Of a stretch of 64,000 nt of DNA, positions 42,928-51,530 are shown in pieces. How positions within the stretch are numbered: position 1 is the first letter of the stretch; every line of letters begins with the position of its first letter. Location: positions 305,746 to 369,745 of the forward strand of contig NZ_BMUZ01000010.1 of NCBI RefSeq assembly GCF_014650455.1, written 5' to 3'. This DNA comes from Streptomyces xanthochromogenes. Its GTDB lineage: Bacteria > Actinomycetota > Actinomycetes > Streptomycetales > Streptomycetaceae. Under the pieces are notes generated by a model. It made no database searches and had not been told where the DNA came from. It saw only the letters and a list, made by a program, of their open reading frames with translations. The position numbers and the translations under genes were made by a program.

Positions 42928-44391
42928 GTACGGGTTGTACGGGGCCGGGCCCGCGGCGGGACCCGGCTGCCCGTACGGGGCGTACTGCGGATGCGGTGCG
43001 TACGGGGCGTACTGCGCGTGCTGGGTGTAGGGGTGCGGCGGGCCCGGCTGCGGCGGCACCCAGATGCGTCCTGTGGCCCCGGCCGCGTGCAGCAGCGCCG
43101 GGCCCGCGATCGGCTTGCGCTCCCACAGATGGTGAAGCAACTCCTGCTCGCGGGCGGCGAAGTCGGGCCCCGGTCCCGTGGCGCCCCGGCTGCGGTACGC
43201 ACGGTGGCGCAGGAAGGCCAGCGCGGTCGCGAACGCCTCGTACTCGGCGACCGCCCGGGCCGCCGGCTTCCCGCCGAAGCGGTGGTGCGCGAAGTCGCGG
43301 GCCGTCGCGCGGGCCCGCATCGAGGACAGCGCGAGCGGCTCGGCCGGACCCAGCCAGCCGGCCGCGGCGTACGCGGGCAGCTCGGCGGCGACGGTACGCA
43401 GCTCGCGCTGTCGGCTCCAGATCGCGAGCCAGGTCAGCAGCCCGAACACCGGCACCATGAAGGCCCCGTACACGATGTAGAAGCCGTACACCCCGAACAG
43501 CGTCGAGCTGTTCCACAGGGCGTGCATGCCCATGGCGCACACCAGGCCGAGCAGCGGGAACGCGACCCGGCGCAGCCGCTTGCCGGCCGGTGCGAGCGCG
43601 GCCGCGCCGAAGCCGATGCCGGTCATCACGGTGAACAGGGGGTGGGCGAACGGCGACATGACGACCCGTACGAAGAAGGTCGCCGCCGTCGTCGAGGCGA
43701 GGCCCCCGCTGTGGCTGGCCTGGTCCTCGCCGAAGGCGTTGCCCAGATAGAGGATGTTCTCGGTGAAGGCGAAGCCGGTCGCGGTGAAGCCGGCGAAGAC
43801 GACCCCGTCGACGATCCCCTTGAAGTCCCGTCTCCTGAACAGGAAGAGCAGCAGTACGGCCGCCGCCTTCGCGCTCTCCTCGACTATCGGCGCTATGACG
43901 CTCGCGCCCAGGTGGTCGGCCGAGGACGGGTCGGCGGTGGCCGTCGCTATCCAGCGCGTCGCGAAGGAGTTGGCGATGATCGCCACGAGTGCCGCGGCGC
44001 AGGCGCCCCAGGCCAGGGCGAAGAAGAGGTTGCGCCACGGGCCCGGATCGACCCGGTCGAGCCAGCGGAACGCGGCGCCGAGCAGCGGCACCGGAAGCAC
44101 CGCGAGCCCGAGCCCGACCAGGAAGCCCTCGGTGCCGGTCTGGTCCCGTACGAGCGCGAGGATGACCAGGCCGCACAGGGCGAGCAGGGTGATCAGCGCG
44201 CCTGCGCGGACCGCCTTGGAGCGCCAGAAGTCGCGGCGCGGGCGGTAGCGCCACTTCGCGCGGTCCGGCGGGACCCCGTCGAAGCGGGGCTCCTCCGCGC
44301 ACGCCGGAACGGGCTGGGCCGGATGGCCGGGCCCGGCCTGCTGGGGCGCCTGCCCGGGGGGCGGGCGATGCGGAAGCGACTCGAAGGACAC
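42919..44391 (-). CDS. PrsW-family membrane protease
   Basis: 490 residues. Cytoplasmic Pro-rich head, then eight or so membrane segments. The PrsW/CPBP-like catalytic elements are present: VIAPIVEESAKA (EE pair), FTATGFAFTENILYL, FAHPLFTVMTGIG and MHALWNSS. PrsW cleaves anti-sigma factors in Bacillus; the target here is unknown. The C-terminal 180 residues are cytoplasmic and end in a Tyr/Pro/Gln-rich repeat (QYAPYAPHPQYAPYG) of unknown role. Confidence 0.9.
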   Translation of the reverse strand: MSFESLPHRPPPGQAPQQAGPGHPAQPVPACAEEPRFDGVPPDRAKWRYRPRRDFWRSKAVRAGALITLLALCGLVILALVRDQTGTEGFLVGLGLAVLPVPLLGAAFRWLDRVDPGPWRNLFFALAWGACAAALVAIIANSFATRWIATATADPSSADHLGASVIAPIVEESAKAAAVLLLFLFRRRDFKGIVDGVVFAGFTATGFAFTENILYLGNAFGEDQASHSGGLASTTAATFFVRVVMSPFAHPLFTVMTGIGFGAAALAPAGKRLRRVAFPLLGLVCAMGMHALWNSSTLFGVYGFYIVYGAFMVPVFGLLTWLAIWSRQRELRTVAAELPAYAAAGWLGPAEPLALSSMRARATARDFAHHRFGGKPAARAVAEYEAFATALAFLRHRAYRSRGATGPGPDFAAREQELLHHLWERKPIAGPALLHAAGATGRIWVPPQPGPPHPYTQHAQYAPYAPHPQYAPYGQPGPAAGPAPYNPYLR

Positions 44392-44529
44392 CAGACGACC
44401 CTAACGAGGGTCACTGACAATGCGCGACGGTGCCTGCACTACCCGCTGTGCCGCGCCCGGCCCGATCCGCACGGTGTCCGCTTCCTGCCGTCCGCTGTCC
44501 GCCACCTGACGTCCGCTGCCTGCTGTCCG

Positions 44530-45330
44530 CTATCCGCTGTGCGCGACGCGGCGGAACATCAGGTCGTGCACCACGTGGCCCTTGTCGAGGCCCTGGCCCT
44601 CGAAGCGGGTCAGCGGCCGGAACGCGGGCCGCGGCGCGTAGCCGCCGCCGTCCACGGTGTTCTCGAAGTCGGGATGAGCGTCGAGGACTTCCAGCATCTG
44701 CTCGGCGTAGTCCTCCCAGTCCGTCGCGCAGTGCAGTACGGCGCCGGGCTTCAGCCGGGTCGCGGCGAGCGAGAGGAACTCGGGCTGGATCAGGCGGCGC
44801 TTGTGGTGGCGCTTCTTGGGCCACGGGTCCGGGAAGTACACGCGGAGGCCGTCCAGCGCGTCCGGCTCCAGCATCTCGCGCAGCAGGATGATCGCGTCGC
44901 CGTTGGCCACGCGGATGTTGCTCAGGCCGTTGCGCTCGGCGAGGCCGAGGAGGTTGCCCTGGCCGGGGGTGTGGACGTCGACGGCGAGGATGCCGGTGCG
45001 GGGGTCGTCCGCGGCCATCTGCGCGGTGGCCTCGCCCATGCCGAAGCCGATCTCCAGGACGACGGGGAGGCCGTCGAACATCTCGGCCGGGTCGATCTTG
45101 CGCAGCCCGTCGATGTCGAAGCCCCAGACCGGCCAGAGGCGTTCCAGGTACTCGCCCTGGCCGGTGGTGACACGGCTTCGGCGGGGCTGGAAGCTGCGGA
45201 TGCGGCGTTCGTGGTGCGAGCCCGCCGGGTCGGCGGCGGGGCCGCCGGGGAATCGGGGTGCCTTGTCCCTCGGCAGGACCTTCTCGGTCGCCTGGGCGGG
45301 GGGCTCTGGGGTGCGGGGCTGCTCAGACAC
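44530..45330 (-). CDS. trmB: TrmB, tRNA (guanine46-N7)-methyltransferase
   Basis: 266 residues. After a 50-residue head the class I SAM fold begins: VLEIGFGMGEATAQMA (SAM motif I), GILAVDVHTPG, VANGDAIILLREM, and the family signature VYFPDPWPKKRHHKRRL. LTRFEGQGLDKGH near the end also fits TrmB. It methylates G46 in the variable loop of tRNAs. A short degenerate tccgctg-rich stretch (44475-44540) follows the stop. Confidence 0.95.
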   Translation of the reverse strand: MSEQPRTPEPPAQATEKVLPRDKAPRFPGGPAADPAGSHHERRIRSFQPRRSRVTTGQGEYLERLWPVWGFDIDGLRKIDPAEMFDGLPVVLEIGFGMGEATAQMAADDPRTGILAVDVHTPGQGNLLGLAERNGLSNIRVANGDAIILLREMLEPDALDGLRVYFPDPWPKKRHHKRRLIQPEFLSLAATRLKPGAVLHCATDWEDYAEQMLEVLDAHPDFENTVDGGGYAPRPAFRPLTRFEGQGLDKGHVVHDLMFRRVAHSG

Positions 45331-45436
45331 AATGCGCCGATTCTACGGTGCGGGCGGATTCGGGGCCCGTCCCCGGCCCCGCCCCCCTCGCCGGGGCGGG
45401 GTGCGTCCTGCCCCGGCCCCGGACCGGGCCCGCCGT

Positions 45437-45567
45437 TCGCGCAGTTCCCCGCGCCCCTCAACCCCGATGTCGGCCCCGGACCGTGCCCGCTTCTCGCGCA
45501 GCTCCCCGCGCCCCTGGCACCGTCTTCGGCTGCGGGTCGTGGGGGCCGTTCGCGCAGCTCCCCGCGC
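45437..45567 (-). repeat. Dispersed intergenic repeat, three inverted copies
   Basis: Tcgcgcagttccccgcgc at 45437-45454, and tcgcgcagctccccgcgc at 45494-45511 and 45550-45567. These are the reverse complement of the repeats at 24819-24892. They fill much of the 367-nt space between trmB and the oxidase gene; no gene is seen there. Confidence 0.75.
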
Positions 45568-45697
45568 CCCTGAGGGTGTCTGTCCTGGCCGGAGTGGCGG
45601 GGGCCGGCAGCTTCGGGGGCCGCCGGGCCTCGGCATGCCCAGGGGCGCGGGGAGCCGCGTATCCGGCCGTGTGGCGCGGGGCTGACGGCGGTCGGGG

Positions 45698-46900
45698 TCA
45701 GGAGCGGGGCAGGGTCTGGAGGACCCGGGATGCCACTTCCCTGCCGATGGGGAGGGACGCCGTCGCCGCGGGGCTCGGCGCATTGAGGACGTGGATCGTG
45801 CGAGCCGACTCCCGGATCAGGAAGTCGTCCACCAGCGTGCCGTCCCGCAGGACCGCCTGCGCCCGAACGCCCGCGGGCGCGGGCCGCAGGTCCGCCTCGG
45901 TGACCGCGGGGAGCAGCCGGCGCACCGCCTCGGTGAAGGCCCGCTTCGACCAGGACCGGTGCAGTTCCCCGGCCCCGTACCGCCAGTGCCTGCGGGCTAT
46001 CCGCCAGGTGCCGGGCCAGCCGAGCGTGCCGGCCAGCTCGGCCGGGCGGACCGTGCGCCAGTCGTAGCCCTCCCGTGCCGCGGCCGGCACCGCGTTGGGC
46101 CCGACGTGGACAGAGCCGTCGACGCCCCGGGTCAGATGGACGCCGAGGAAGGGGAACGCCGGATCCGGCACCGGATAGACGAGGCCCTTCACGAGGCCGG
46201 GGCGGGCCAGCTCGTAGTACTCGCCGCGGAACGGCACGATCCGCACCCCGGGGTCGTCCCCCGCGAGCCGGGCCACCCGGTCGCAGTGCAGCCCCGCGCA
46301 GTTGACCAGGGCCCGGGCGCGCAGCACCGTGCCGTCGGCGGTGCGCACGGCCACGCCGAGCTCGGGGCGCCGGTCGATGCGGACGACCTCCGCGCCGTAG
46401 CGCACGTCGGCGCCGGACAGCTCCGCGAGGCGGGCCGCGACCGCCCCGTAGTCGCACACCCCCGTCGTCGAGACGTGGATCGCCGCGAGCCCGCGTACCT
46501 CCGGCTCGTACGCGGCTATCTGGGCAGGGCCCAACTCCCGCACCGGGATGCCGTTCTCACGGCCGCGCTGGACCAGGGCGTGCAGCCGGGGCAGCTCGGC
46601 GCGCTCGGTGGCCACGATCAGCTTGCCGGTGACCTCGTGGGCGATGCCGTGCCGTGCGCAGAACTCGACCATCTCCTCCGCCCCGCGCACCGCGAAGCGC
46701 GCCTTGAGCGAGCCGGGCTTGTAGTAGATGCCGCTGTGGATGACTCCGCTGTTGCGCCCCGTCTGATGCCGGGCCGGGCCGTTCTCCTTCTCCAGGACCA
46801 GCACGCGTGTCCCGGGCGAGGCCTGCGTCAGGGCGTACGCCGTCGACAGACCCACGATCCCGCCGCCGACCACCAGCACGTCGCAGTCGTACGTCGTCAC
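45698..46900 (-). CDS. lhgO: L-2-hydroxyglutarate oxidase-like FAD enzyme
   Basis: 400 residues from GTG 46900 (GGGAGG ribosome site); a longer frame to 46969 exists but lacks one. The FAD Rossmann motif is at the N terminus, DVLVVGGGIVGLSTAYAL. RHQTGRNSGVIHSGIYYKPGS is the characteristic LhgO/DAO segment, and FPFLGVHLTRGVDGSVHVGPNAV the substrate side. It oxidises L-2-hydroxyglutarate, a by-product of side activities of central dehydrogenases, back to 2-oxoglutarate. A broader 2-hydroxyacid or amino-acid oxidase role cannot be excluded. Confidence 0.88.
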   Translation of the reverse strand: MTTYDCDVLVVGGGIVGLSTAYALTQASPGTRVLVLEKENGPARHQTGRNSGVIHSGIYYKPGSLKARFAVRGAEEMVEFCARHGIAHEVTGKLIVATERAELPRLHALVQRGRENGIPVRELGPAQIAAYEPEVRGLAAIHVSTTGVCDYGAVAARLAELSGADVRYGAEVVRIDRRPELGVAVRTADGTVLRARALVNCAGLHCDRVARLAGDDPGVRIVPFRGEYYELARPGLVKGLVYPVPDPAFPFLGVHLTRGVDGSVHVGPNAVPAAAREGYDWRTVRPAELAGTLGWPGTWRIARRHWRYGAGELHRSWSKRAFTEAVRRLLPAVTEADLRPAPAGVRAQAVLRDGTLVDDFLIRESARTIHVLNAPSPAATASLPIGREVASRVLQTLPRS

Positions 46901-47008
46901 CCAGGCACCTCCCACCCCGGTCGCGTCTTCCCGGAGGACGGCCCCGGACCCCCTCATCACATACTGCACTGGCCCACTGACAATCCCGGTAAACGTCCGC
47001 CGGCGACC

Positions 47009-48424
47009 CTATGCGGGGGTCACGAGCAGCGGCCTGGCCCGTTCGCGCAGCTCGGCGACGCGTGGCTCGTCCCCGTACGGCTCCAGGCGGTGCAGCAGAT
47101 CGCGTACGTACTCGGTGGTACGGGCCGAGGAGATCCGGCCCGCGACCTCGACGGCCCGGGTGCCGGCCGCGCAGGCCGCGTCCAGGTTCCCCGACTCCAG
47201 CTCGGCCACCGCGCTCACCACCAGGCGCAGGCCGTGCGAGCGGACGAACTCCTCGGTGGGCCGCGAGAGGGCCTGCTCGGTGAAGCGGCGCACCTGCCGG
47301 GGCGCCTTCAGGTCGCGGTAGCACTCGGCGGCGTCCGCGGCGAAGCGGTCGTAGGAGTAGAAGCCGAGCCAGGAGGGGTCGCAGTCGCCGTCGCGCGAGC
47401 GCTCAAGCCACGCCTCGGCGGCCTTCAGGGCCGCCTCGGCGGGGTGGCCGTCGCCGGCCTTGGCGTGGGCGCGGGCCTCCACGAGGCGGAAGAAGGACAT
47501 GGTGCGGGCGGTGGCGAGCCCGCGGTTGCGCTCGACGGCGGCCTGCGCGAGGTCGACGCCCTCGTCGGCGAAGCCGCGGTAGGTGGCCTGGAGCGACATC
47601 GAGGCGAGCACATAGCCGCCGAGCGGCACGTCGGCCGCGGCGCGCGCGAGCCGCAGGGCCTGGATGTAGTAGCGCTGGGCGGCCTCCTGCTGGCCGGTGT
47701 CGAAGGCCATCCACCCGGCGAGCCGGGTCAGCTCGGCGGTCGCGCCGAACAGGGCCCGGCCCACCTCGTCGCTGTAGGAGCCGAGCAGCAGGGGGGCCGC
47801 GTCCACGCGTAAGCACTCCGGAACCATGGACGAACGCCAGTCGCCGCCGCCGTACTTGGAGTCCCAGCGGCGGGCGTCCTCGGCCGCCTCGCGGAGTTTG
47901 GCCACATCGCTGTGGCCGACCTTCAGCGGGGGCAGATCGGTCAGGTCGATGCTGCGGGCCACCGAGGAGTCGGCGGGTGTGATGAGCCAGCGGGAGGCGG
48001 GCGTCGCGTAGGCGCTGACCGCGAAGGAGCCCGCGAGGGACTGCCAGATGCCGCCGCCGGCCCGCCGCCCGGCCAGATCCAGTCGGTACAGATCGGTCGC
48101 CGAGCGCACCGCCTCCGACACGTCGCGCGGGAAGGCGAGCCCGACCTCGGGGGCCGGATCGGCGTCGGCGAGGCCGATTTCGTGCAGTGGGACGGGCCGG
48201 CCCAGCTTGGCGCCGATGGCCGCGGCTATGAGATGGGGCGCGGCGCCCTGGGGCACCATGCCCTTGGAGACCCACCGGGCCACGGAGGTCTTGTCGTAAC
48301 GAAGGGTCAGGCCCCGTTGCGCGCCGAGGTCGTTGACCCGTCGCGCCAGGCCGGCATTGCTGATTCCCGCGAGGGCGAGAACGGTGCCGAGCTTCTCGTT
48401 CGGCCCGCGTTGCTCCCTGGACAT
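47009..48424 (-). CDS. NsdA-like developmental regulator (TPR)
   Basis: 471 residues from ATG 48424. The N terminus GTVLALAGISNAGLARRVND, with YDKTSVARWVSKGMVPQG, resembles an XRE-type helix-turn-helix. The rest is a string of helical hairpins of the TPR kind (for example YYIQALRLARAAADVPLGGY, AAEAWLERSRDGD). This architecture matches the NsdA/NsdB family, negative regulators of sporulation and antibiotic production in S. coelicolor; the copy at this locus has been annotated as sporulation-associated. Divergent, over 768 nt, from the cyclase-like gene. Confidence 0.82.
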   Translation of the reverse strand: MSREQRGPNEKLGTVLALAGISNAGLARRVNDLGAQRGLTLRYDKTSVARWVSKGMVPQGAAPHLIAAAIGAKLGRPVPLHEIGLADADPAPEVGLAFPRDVSEAVRSATDLYRLDLAGRRAGGGIWQSLAGSFAVSAYATPASRWLITPADSSVARSIDLTDLPPLKVGHSDVAKLREAAEDARRWDSKYGGGDWRSSMVPECLRVDAAPLLLGSYSDEVGRALFGATAELTRLAGWMAFDTGQQEAAQRYYIQALRLARAAADVPLGGYVLASMSLQATYRGFADEGVDLAQAAVERNRGLATARTMSFFRLVEARAHAKAGDGHPAEAALKAAEAWLERSRDGDCDPSWLGFYSYDRFAADAAECYRDLKAPRQVRRFTEQALSRPTEEFVRSHGLRLVVSAVAELESGNLDAACAAGTRAVEVAGRISSARTTEYVRDLLHRLEPYGDEPRVAELRERARPLLVTPA

Positions 48425-49192
48425 GCGCCACCCCTCGACACAGACGGCGTTCCCCCGGGCGGTGTGGTGTCCGGATCGTCGGCCGCAAAAGCATGTGGCC
48501 GAGCCCTCGGGAATATGCCACCCGTGAGGAACAGCAGTAAACACAGCGTAGTTCGCCGCATCCCGACCGTTAAGAGGCGGTCTTCCGTATGGCGAGATTG
48601 TTTTCCGTACGGCCGGTTGCCGACACCGGGGGGCGCGCCTCGGCCGCGGGGGCCGTTGCGCCGGGGTGCGGCGGGAGTGGCCGCCGCCGCGCTCCCGATG
48701 TGTGGCCGTGCGCCCGGCCGTGCGCTCTCGCCGGTCCACCAGGGGGGCGCTTCCATGTGTGGTGCGTGGGTCGGCCCGCTGCATGGATCCAGCGGGCTGG
48801 GGGACACCGCCGCCTCAATCCCCGCGGGCGGCGGACCGGTCCGGGAGGCGAACAGCGCCTCCCGGACTGTGCGTCGAGGGCCTCCGGAGACGGGTGGGGC
48901 CGTTGCTCGGCGGCGTGAGAATGGCTGAATATCGCCCCTCGCCCGGGACTCCCGGACCGCCTCGTCGATCACCCGCGACCCGTCCCGTACGTCCCGAGAA
49001 CGACGCCAATCGGCCACCGGCCGGGGCGAATTCACTTTTTGCGTCCGCTACCCGGGGCCCCTCAGGGGCGCCCTTGTCGTGGCAGCATGGGGGCCCGGCC
49101 TCCTTCGGCCCGTACGGACCCTCCTGGCGGGGCGGCCGCGGAGGGGCCGGTCCGGGGTTGTCCACGAGTTGTCCACAGCCTGTGGAGGCGCG
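48425..49192. promoter_or_regulatory. Long divergent spacer between NsdA-like and cyclase-like genes
   Basis: 768 nt. It includes lower-GC stretches near 48530-48610 (the likely NsdA-like promoter), a weak 57-codon ORF at 48755-48928 (MCGAWVGPLHG start) that I do not accept as a gene, and a DnaA-box-like cluster at 49158-49190. No lasso-type precursor peptide is recognised. Confidence 0.5.
49158..49186. promoter_or_regulatory. DnaA-box-like pair upstream of cyclase-like gene
   Basis: Ttgtccacg at 49158-49166 and ttgtccaca at 49169-49177, 11 bp apart, then an inverted ctgtgga at 49180-49186. TTGTCCACA is the preferred Streptomyces DnaA box. The cluster abuts the ribosome site of the gene at 49193. 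Confidence 0.4.
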
Positions 49193-51334
49193 ATGCGATG
49201 GTTGGTGGGGTGGAGCAGCGTCGCCGCAAGCTTCCGCACGGGCACCTACGGTACGGGCGCGTACGAGGCGGGCGGATACGGCACGGCCGGCGCCGTCGGT
49301 GAGCCCGACGAGGGCCGTACCGTCCACCCCGTCGGGGCCCAACTCCTGTGGGGCGACCCGGATCCGCTGTGGGCGGTGGGCGACTGGCGGCCCGACGAGA
49401 TCCGCATCGTCAGCGTCGGCGCCGACACCCGCCTCGCCGTCCTGGGCTGCTGCGCCGCCACCGACGAGGAGCTGCGCGTCGGCCTGTTCGCGGCGCGCGG
49501 CGGCGCCCTGCGCCATCTCTCCGCCTGGCCCGGCAGCTACACGGCGGTCGCCCAAGTGGCCCGCCGCGTCACGGTAGTCGGCGACCTGGCCGGCGCCCGG
49601 CCCGTCTTCTACACCCCTTGGGCGGGCGGAACGGCCTACGGCACGGCGGCACTTCCGCTGGCCGACCTCATCGAGGCCCAGCTCGACATCGGCCACCTCG
49701 CGGCCCTGCTCGCCTGCCCCGACGTGCCCGAGGCGCTCGGCGACTCCACGCCCTACGCGGGCGTGCGCCGCATCCCGCCCGGCCACGCGCTGGTCCTGCG
49801 GGAGGGCTCGCGCGAGATCACCGGGTACGAACCGGTCGCCTCCCTCGCGGTCGCCGCGCCCCAACTGCCGCCCGCCGCAGCGGTGGACGGGGTGCGGGAC
49901 GCGCTGGTGTCCGCGGTGCGGGCCAGGCTCACCGCGCCCCGGCACGCCCCCGAGACCCTGCCGCCCGACCCCGGCCCGGTCCCCGGCATGGGCCCCGCCG
50001 AGCGCCGCGCCGCCCGCGGGGGGCCGGCCCCCGGCATAGGGTCCGACCTCTCCGGCGGCCCCGCCTCCGCCACCCTCGCCCTGCTCGCGGCCGGTCTTCC
50101 CGGCGTGCCCGGCACCGTACTCGGGCACGGCACCGGCGCGGGTGAGCGGCTGCTCGCCGTCACCTTCAACGACCTCACCGTGCCGGGCGCGGGCCGCCAG
50201 GCGGAGCTGGAGCGGGCCGGCGCGATGGCCGCCAACCCCCGGCTGCACCACGTGGTGGTGACCGGCGGCGAGGAGTCCCTGCCGTACGCGGACCTCGAAG
50301 GCCCGCTCACCGACGAGCCGGGCCCCTCCCTGATCGCGGCCCCGCGCCACCGGCGCAGGCTCCTTTCGGGCAGCGCCGACCACTTCACCGGAAGCGGCGC
50401 CCGCCAGGTCCTCGACGCCCATCCGGCGCGCCTGGCCGACCTTCTGATGGACCGTCAAAGACGCCATCTGCTGCGCCCGGCCACCGCCCTTGCCAAGGCG
50501 GGCGGACCCTCGGCCAACTCCCTCTTCGTCCCGCTCACCGTCTACCGCGCGGCCCGTCGGCTGGCCCGCACCCCCTACCGCACCGGCATCGAATCGGCGG
50601 CGGACGCCCTGCGCGAGCCCCGCTTCGACGATGCCGCGAGCCCCCTGTCGATCTCGCTGGCCGCCCTGGCGTGGACCCGCCCGGGCCCGGCCGCGCGCTG
50701 GCTGACGGGGGAGGCGCTCGCCGAAGTATCGGTACGCCTGATGGCCTCGGCGACCCGCCCGGCCCCGTCACTGCGCCCCGGCGAGGCCCGCGCGTCGGCG
50801 GCCCTCGCCCGGTACGCGGCGGACCACCGCATCCTGGAACAGGCCGCGGAAGTACGCAGCCAGCGCCTGCACGCCCCCTTCCTGGACAACCAGGTCGTCC
50901 GGGCCTGCCGCACCCTGCCCGAATCGTTGCGGGTCCAGCCGGGGGCCCGCGCCTCGATCCTGCGGACGGTGCTCTCGGCGTCCGGGGTGCGCGACCTGCC
51001 CCCCGGCTGGGGCACCCCCTCCCTCACGCCCCCGGCCACGGCAGCCCGGGCCGGGCTGCGTCAGTCGGCGGACCCGCTGATCTCCCTCTTCGAGGCGCCG
51101 CTGCTCGCGGACGCGGGCCTGATCGAGGCCCGCACGGTCCGCAAGGCGGTACGGGCGGCCGCCGCGGGCGAGCCGCTCCCGCTCGACGGCCTGGCCGACC
51201 TGATCTCCACCGAACTGTGGCTGCGCCGCCTGCTCGCCCGCCGGGGCACCTGCTGGACCGGCACGGCGGCGCCGAGGCAGCGGGCGGTGGCGGGCGGAGT
51301 GGTGCCGCCCCGGCGCCCCACGCTGCGGTCCTGA
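49193..51334 (+). CDS. Asparagine synthetase / lasso-cyclase-like protein, orphan
   Basis: 713 residues from ATG 49193 (TGGAGG ribosome site). The first half resembles an inactive class II glutaminase domain (RLAVLGCCAATDEELRVGLFAARG, GDLAGARPVFYTPW); the N terminus MRWLVGW lacks the nucleophile Cys2. The second half is the Asn-synthetase PP-loop domain, but the loop reads SDLSGGPASATLA, with Ala where SGGxDS enzymes have Asp. LHAPFLDNQVVRACRTLPESLRVQPG is the conserved C-terminal segment. This is the McjC/albusnodin-cyclase type, yet no precursor, protease or RRE gene is near. Function unknown; conserved beside the NsdA-like gene as I recall. Confidence 0.8.
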   Translation: MRWLVGWSSVAASFRTGTYGTGAYEAGGYGTAGAVGEPDEGRTVHPVGAQLLWGDPDPLWAVGDWRPDEIRIVSVGADTRLAVLGCCAATDEELRVGLFAARGGALRHLSAWPGSYTAVAQVARRVTVVGDLAGARPVFYTPWAGGTAYGTAALPLADLIEAQLDIGHLAALLACPDVPEALGDSTPYAGVRRIPPGHALVLREGSREITGYEPVASLAVAAPQLPPAAAVDGVRDALVSAVRARLTAPRHAPETLPPDPGPVPGMGPAERRAARGGPAPGIGSDLSGGPASATLALLAAGLPGVPGTVLGHGTGAGERLLAVTFNDLTVPGAGRQAELERAGAMAANPRLHHVVVTGGEESLPYADLEGPLTDEPGPSLIAAPRHRRRLLSGSADHFTGSGARQVLDAHPARLADLLMDRQRRHLLRPATALAKAGGPSANSLFVPLTVYRAARRLARTPYRTGIESAADALREPRFDDAASPLSISLAALAWTRPGPAARWLTGEALAEVSVRLMASATRPAPSLRPGEARASAALARYAADHRILEQAAEVRSQRLHAPFLDNQVVRACRTLPESLRVQPGARASILRTVLSASGVRDLPPGWGTPSLTPPATAARAGLRQSADPLISLFEAPLLADAGLIEARTVRKAVRAAAAGEPLPLDGLADLISTELWLRRLLARRGTCWTGTAAPRQRAVAGGVVPPRRPTLRS

Positions 51335-51530
51335 AGTTTCGTGCCCCGGTGCGCCCTCCGCGGGGCTCGGGGCCGCGCGGAAGGGGCCCGGCACCGGCCG
51401 GCCGCGTCCCGGGGCGGAGCCGCGCACGGACACGGCCTCGGCCCCCCAGTGGGCACCCGGGGCGAGCCGCCCGCGTGCGCCGGGAGGAAAACGATTCCCC
51501 CGCCCGGGGAAAGCCCGTCACAATGAACGC

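Noticed and set aside
48755..48928. 57-codon plus-strand ORF starting MCGAWVG upstream of the cyclase-like gene, considered as a lasso precursor or glutaminase head
   Set aside because: No YxxP-type leader motif, no core-like sequence, composition typical of random high-GC frames.
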